From Chaetoderma sp. LZ-2023a (taxonomy: Eukaryota; Mollusca; Caudofoveata; Chaetodermatida; Chaetodermatidae), in NCBI GenBank assembly GCA_034401795.1, contig JAVVLW010001591.1, forward strand, positions 29,001 through 93,000: a stretch of 64,000 nt of DNA, in the 5' to 3' direction. The notes under the pieces are model-generated. The model made no database searches. It saw only the letters and a list, made by a program, of their open reading frames with translations, and had not been told where the DNA came from. The position numbers and the translations under genes are program-made. The number at the start of each line of letters is the position of its first letter. Position 1 is the stretch's first letter. Positions 52,001 to 58,000 of the stretch are shown here, one piece after another.

Positions 52001-55000
52001 AAAAGAAAACGTTTTGGAAAAATTTACAACTGTAATGCCTAGCTCGGCTAGTCATCCAGTCATTTGTAGTGTTAAAATTAAAGAAATAGTCTTCTCTTGG
52101 CCTGTAAATGTACATTTTACACCAAGTACACTATTTTTTAAGTTACCATTGGATAAACAAGCCAGCCATTTCAGTGATAAACTTTCAAAAACAGTCTTGT
52201 TTTAGTATTGCATATGGACATAATCGATATGCAGAAAAGTTAATTTTCTTAATTAATTTTGAACATAACAGGATCAAAAAGCCAATGATAGGTTTTCATA
52301 AATACATTATTCCTTCCCATTTCTGGCTATTTATAAATCGTAAAGAGTTATCTATCATTGTACATTTATTTCATCATTAAAATTTCAAGCAACTAAAACA
52401 AACCTCAAGTTTCTTTTGTAATTTTTCAACGTCCACCTGACTCTCCTTCAGTTTATGAACTGTCTCCTCATAAATCAACAAAGTTCTCTCAGATTCAAAT
52501 CCTTTAAGCTTCAGTTCATTGAATATTTCTGACACTTTGCTATCACTCGATGACTGGGACTGGCGGTAGCTGAGAGATAGACATAACTTTTGTGAATGTA
52601 TCAGAAATCCATCAAAACATGTTTGAAAAACAACATATCGTAAACTTATCCCGAATATACCTGCCAACTATTGGTGACATGGTTCCTTCAATTCATTTTA
52701 GGTTCAAATTCCACCAACAGTTATCAAAATCTTCTAACCCTTTAACCCTTGAATTTGTTTTTAAAATTCAGACCAAGAGAAGACTATTTTTGAAAATTTA
52801 CCACTGGAATGACTGGCTCAGCTATCGAGCCAGTCATTCCTGTGGTAAATTTTCAAAAATAGTCTTCTTTTGGTCTGCAAATGGACATTTCTAAAGACCA
52901 TTGCAGAAGCCGTTTTTGGCTGATATGAGTGTTAAAGGGTTAAACTTATCCTATATATACCCTCCAACTACTGGCGACATAGTCAGATTTCTGTATATAA
53001 AATTATCCAGCAAAGTTTGCTTCAAATCGGCCCATGAGTAGCTTACATGTATAGAGTTATTGGGAATTTGGCAAAAACAAGATGGCTACCAAATGGAGGA
53101 ATCCAGTTTTAGCTATGCCCTGCCCATCTCTAGCCAAGCTCCACCCAACGCTTTGCCCGTGTTAACATCAATCGATCTCTGCATCTCAATTTCCAGAAAA
53201 CTATACATGTAAGCTGCTAAATATTTTGAAACTGATGTGGCTGGGTGCTAGGCAGCAACAGCACCTGCCCAGTCAACTTAGTTTCAAAATATTCAACAGA
53301 ATGTTTATTAAATAGTAAAGACATACAATTCGTACAACTTGACGGACTATTAAGCGTTTGAGATGGACTAAATCGCGTTATTCATGACATAATTGATTAT
53401 GACGTAAGCCTACATGTAACGTAGTTGATTTTGACATCATATGATTGACTGAGAAACTGGATTCCTTCATTGAGCAGGTAGAGTTATGAACACAAGATCA
53501 GAAGGATATCACCCTCATCCTTAAGGTGTTCTTTAAACTAAATTTTGGAAGAAATTGACGTAACAAAGGGATCCTTCACAGGATCCAAATACATTTGCAA
53601 AATGAAATTCAATACTTTCATAGACCTTCTCCAGACTTAATTTGGTAATTCACAAACTGACTTTATTTATATCTTCACTCAGTGTCTGTCTTACAATTTT
53701 GAATTATTTGAATATATCTCACAATTTGCAGGATTTCTTAAATTTACAGCTTTTGAAACATGCGTACAATCACCAAGTACAATACGGACCACCTGGTCAA
53801 TTATCACAAAAGTTGTATTCTTGCTTACTCTGAAAGCAGAGTTTCATATTTACTGCTAGTTTCCTTCTCGGCAGTCTGAGACCTCTCCTTCTCCGATAAC
53901 GCCATATCACGAGCATCACGCAGATTCCTGCAAAGGCAGATTATACACCCAAACATGAACAACCTAGACACAAATTTACACATTTCACATGTTTTCAAAA
54001 TAGTTAAAATAATGCATTATATACATTTTAAACATATTGCAGGTACAAAAGCGATTACTGCATCTACATTATTTGTATATGGAATTGTGATAAATGAATT
54101 ATTTCACACACCAGGTGACCCATGCACTCCATGACCGGTTTCAAACTTTTGGTGCTCATTAGGTATTGGCAGGGTTACAATCCTGTCTCTACCCGATCAG
54201 CGACAAAAGTAGTGTTGGGAATTGGTACTATTTTTGTGATCGATGATTGGTTTTATATACTAACCGATGATCAATTAATGATTGATCATAACAGGTTCAC
54301 AATTTTTACCCATTTTGAATGCAGTAATTATAGCATGTTCAAGGATAATTACCCATTTTAAACCAAGTCGCAGGTATGACAGATTCTTAATAATTTAAGA
54401 AATAATCTGTTGAATATTTTGAAACTAATTTGACTGGAAGCTGTTAGGCAGCAACAGCTTCCTGTCAAATAAGTTTCAAAATATTCAACATGTTATTGGT
54501 ATGGTTGCTTTGAAATTAACATACTATTTCAGTCCTGAAAGAATTAACGCTTTAGAATAATACTATATAGTTATAATTAAATTTAAATTCTTTTCCAAAA
54601 ATTATTCGTTTTCTAGCTTGACCAGTTAAAATATATTAATAATGTCAATTCATAAACAACAAAAATCGATTTCTTAAATCATGATCGATCGGTTGGTTGA
54701 ACATGCAAACCAATCAATCATCGATCAAATCGATTAATTGGAACAACACTAGACCGGAGTGTGAAACCGGTCATGGAGTGTATAAGACTGCTGTTGTGTG
54801 AAAGATTCATACATCTACACTAGCTAACGTTAACACCAAAGGTAGCATGTGTATTAACTATTTCACTGATCAATTCCATATAGAAAAACTGTAGAATATT
54901 TTGAAACTAATTTGGCTGCAAGGCAGCAACGGCTTTCATTCAAATTAATTTCAAAAAATTTAACAGAATAAGTTTAATATCATAAAGAATATACTTTATC

Positions 55001-58000
55001 CGCGATTTGTTGGTGAAAGCATAACTGGTTAGAGTGTTGATATTAATTTTACACATTTTACAGTAATTTTCTTACCTATTTTCTCTCTCATACATTTCTT
55101 TTGTTGTAGTTCTTAGGCGATCGATTTCCGTGTTTGTCTTCGTACGTAATTGTTCCAGCTCAACTTCTAACTTCTTATCATATTCAGATTTGTACTGTTC
55201 TCTAAAGTAAAACACCGATGTACAGTTTACAAGATAAGGACAAACACAAACCAGTCATCTATAATGGTTTCTACTAGTCCTTTAATACTCAAGCTGACCA
55301 CATATCGCTTCTGCAGTGGTCCTGAGAAATGTTAATTTGCAGAACAAGAGAAGCATTTTTTTTTAAAGTTTACTACTGGATTTACTGGATAGATAAACGA
55401 GCTGGTCATTCCAGGGTAAAATTACAAAGATAGTCTTCTCTTGTTCTGCTGATGGGCATTTTCTATGAGAAATACTTTATTTTCCTGAACAAATTTGAAG
55501 AGTAGAATGCACATAAATGAACAGGTATGCAATTTTTATTGAATTATTATGCTTTTATTAGATGCTAGACTGCTAGAGGCAGCTTTGTTTAGCATAGATG
55601 CCGGCAGTACAAGGACTTAGTATGTGCGCTGCTTTGATTTTTTTAACAGCATTGTAGATATGGTGTCTTAACCCTTTCATGCCAAAACCGGCCTCTGCAG
55701 TGGTCTTGAGGAATGTCCATTTGCAGGTCAAGAAGTGTATTTTTGAAATTTTACCACTGAAATGACTGCCATTCCAGTGGTAAATTTCCAAAAATACTCT
55801 TCCCATGACCTGCAAATTAACATTCAATAAGGAAATATTTGGATTTTCTTGACCAAATTTAGACATTAAACGGTTAAATGAAGAGTCCAGATTTCTCATT
55901 ACAATAATAGCATATTCCAATCACATATTGCCTCAGGGTAACAGTAAGGGTTATGCATACATTTACATATTGCCTCAGGGTAACAGTAAGGGTTATGCAT
56001 ACATTTACATATTGCCTCAGGGTAACAGTAAGGGTTATGCATACATTTACACATTGCCTCAGGGTAACAGTAAGGGGTATGCATACATTTACATATTGCC
56101 TCAGGGTAACAGTAAGGGTTATGCATACATTTACATATTGCCTCAGGGTAACACTAAGGGTTATGCATACATTTACACATTGCCTCAGGGTAACAGTAAG
56201 GGTTATGCATACATTTACACATTGCCTCAGGGTAACAGTAAGGGTTATGCATACATTTACACATTGCCTCAGGGTAACAGTAAGGGGTATGCATACATTT
56301 ACACATTGCCTCAGGGTAACAGTAAGGGGTATGCATACATTTACATATTGCCTCAGGGTAACAGTAAGGGTTATGCATACATTTACATATTGCCTCAGGG
56401 TAACAGTAAGGGTTATGCATACATTTACACATTGCCTCAGGGTAACAGTAAGGGTTATGCATACATTTACATATTGCCTCAGGGTAACAGTAATGGTCAT
56501 GCATACATTTACATATTGCCTCAGGGTAACAGTAAGGGTTATGCATACATTTTTATATTGCCTCAGGGTAACAGTAAGGGTAATGCATACATTTACATAT
56601 TGCTTCAGGGTAACAGTAAGAGTTATGCATACCTTTTAAAGCAAAATGTTGCACTCTTTAACCATTACCACTCTGATGTCAAAATTTTTATTTTTCAGAT
56701 TAAATTAAAAGCCGATCAGGTTTTCATTTTTCAACAAATTTGGTGGAAGATGCTGCTGTAGCCAACATTGTTTAAAAATGTACACCAGATTCTTTTTTGC
56801 CACAGTAAAAGACACAATATTGACAACACAGTGCTAATATATGTCATTAACCCAATATTGACTTGTAATGAAAACAAAAGCGAAACAAAACAAATATGAG
56901 ACAAATGCAAAATACAACTGGAAAATCCTAGGTACATTGTAAATAAATTTGTTCCATTATTGTTTCATTTTTGTTTTACTTTATTTTTGTTTTGTTTCAT
57001 TCCCGTTTCTTCTTTGTTTCTGGTCCCAGGACATGTTTTCTTTGTTTTAATCTGAACTTTAACAAATTTCACAAGAATCTTGCCTAAACTGTACGAGGTG
57101 TTGTCACCGACATGAAATGAGGAGGGACAACAAAACATGATTATGATTCAGTGAGAAGAAATGTTGATGTATGAAAGGACAGATTGATGTATGAAAGGAC
57201 AGATTGATGTATGAGAGGACAGATAGAACACGCACATCTTCACATGATAGAATTCTAGCTAAACTGAACAAAACAATAATGCTAGATATGTTGGATTTAA
57301 TTGTGATTGGAAGCCATTGCTTCCTAAGCCATAATCAAATAGCGTCCAAAATATTCAACAGAACATTTTTTATATCGTGTTCAAAATTGCACCAACTAAC
57401 ACGTTTCTGTTTTTGTTTTGGGGACATGTTAACCCTTTAGTGACTAAATTCATTCCTGAAAATTTAAATATTTGCCGTTTGAACGTCCATTTGCTTGCCA
57501 AGAGAAGACTAATTTTTGAAAATTCACAACTGAAATGACTGGCCCGATAACCGGGCCAGTCATTCCAGTTGTAAATCTTCTAAAATTAGTCTTCTCTTGG
57601 TCTGCACATGGGCATTCCTGTAGACTACTAAGGAGGCCGGTTTTGGCCGGTATCGTCACTAAAGGATTAACTTACTTATGAGCTGTACTATACCTTGAGT
57701 TAATGTACTTTTCATACATATCTTCCCTAGCTTTCTTAGCATCGTCAAGATGCATATTTGTGTGTTGCAGTTTGTCTTCAGCAAAATCACTCCGCCTCGT
57801 TAAATTCGACACCTGCTTGCTCAGGTAATCCTTGTCTTGGCTCAGCAAAGAGAGGGTCTGTTTGGCAGAAGTGATCTGTTGAAAACAAATTATCACTGAT
57901 AATGTAATATATTATTGGACTGTACCCAATGGTTCTCATGGCATCTAAATTTTGGAGATCCCATGGAACTACCACCTGATATCTGTGGGTCCCCAGGTGG

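Noticed and set aside
55925-56640. Possible CRISPR array
   Set aside because: Units are directly adjacent without unique spacers, in an animal genome.
55874-56761. Overlapping open frames of 130-277 codons
   Set aside because: These are artefacts of the 42-bp tandem array in a PIBF1 intron.
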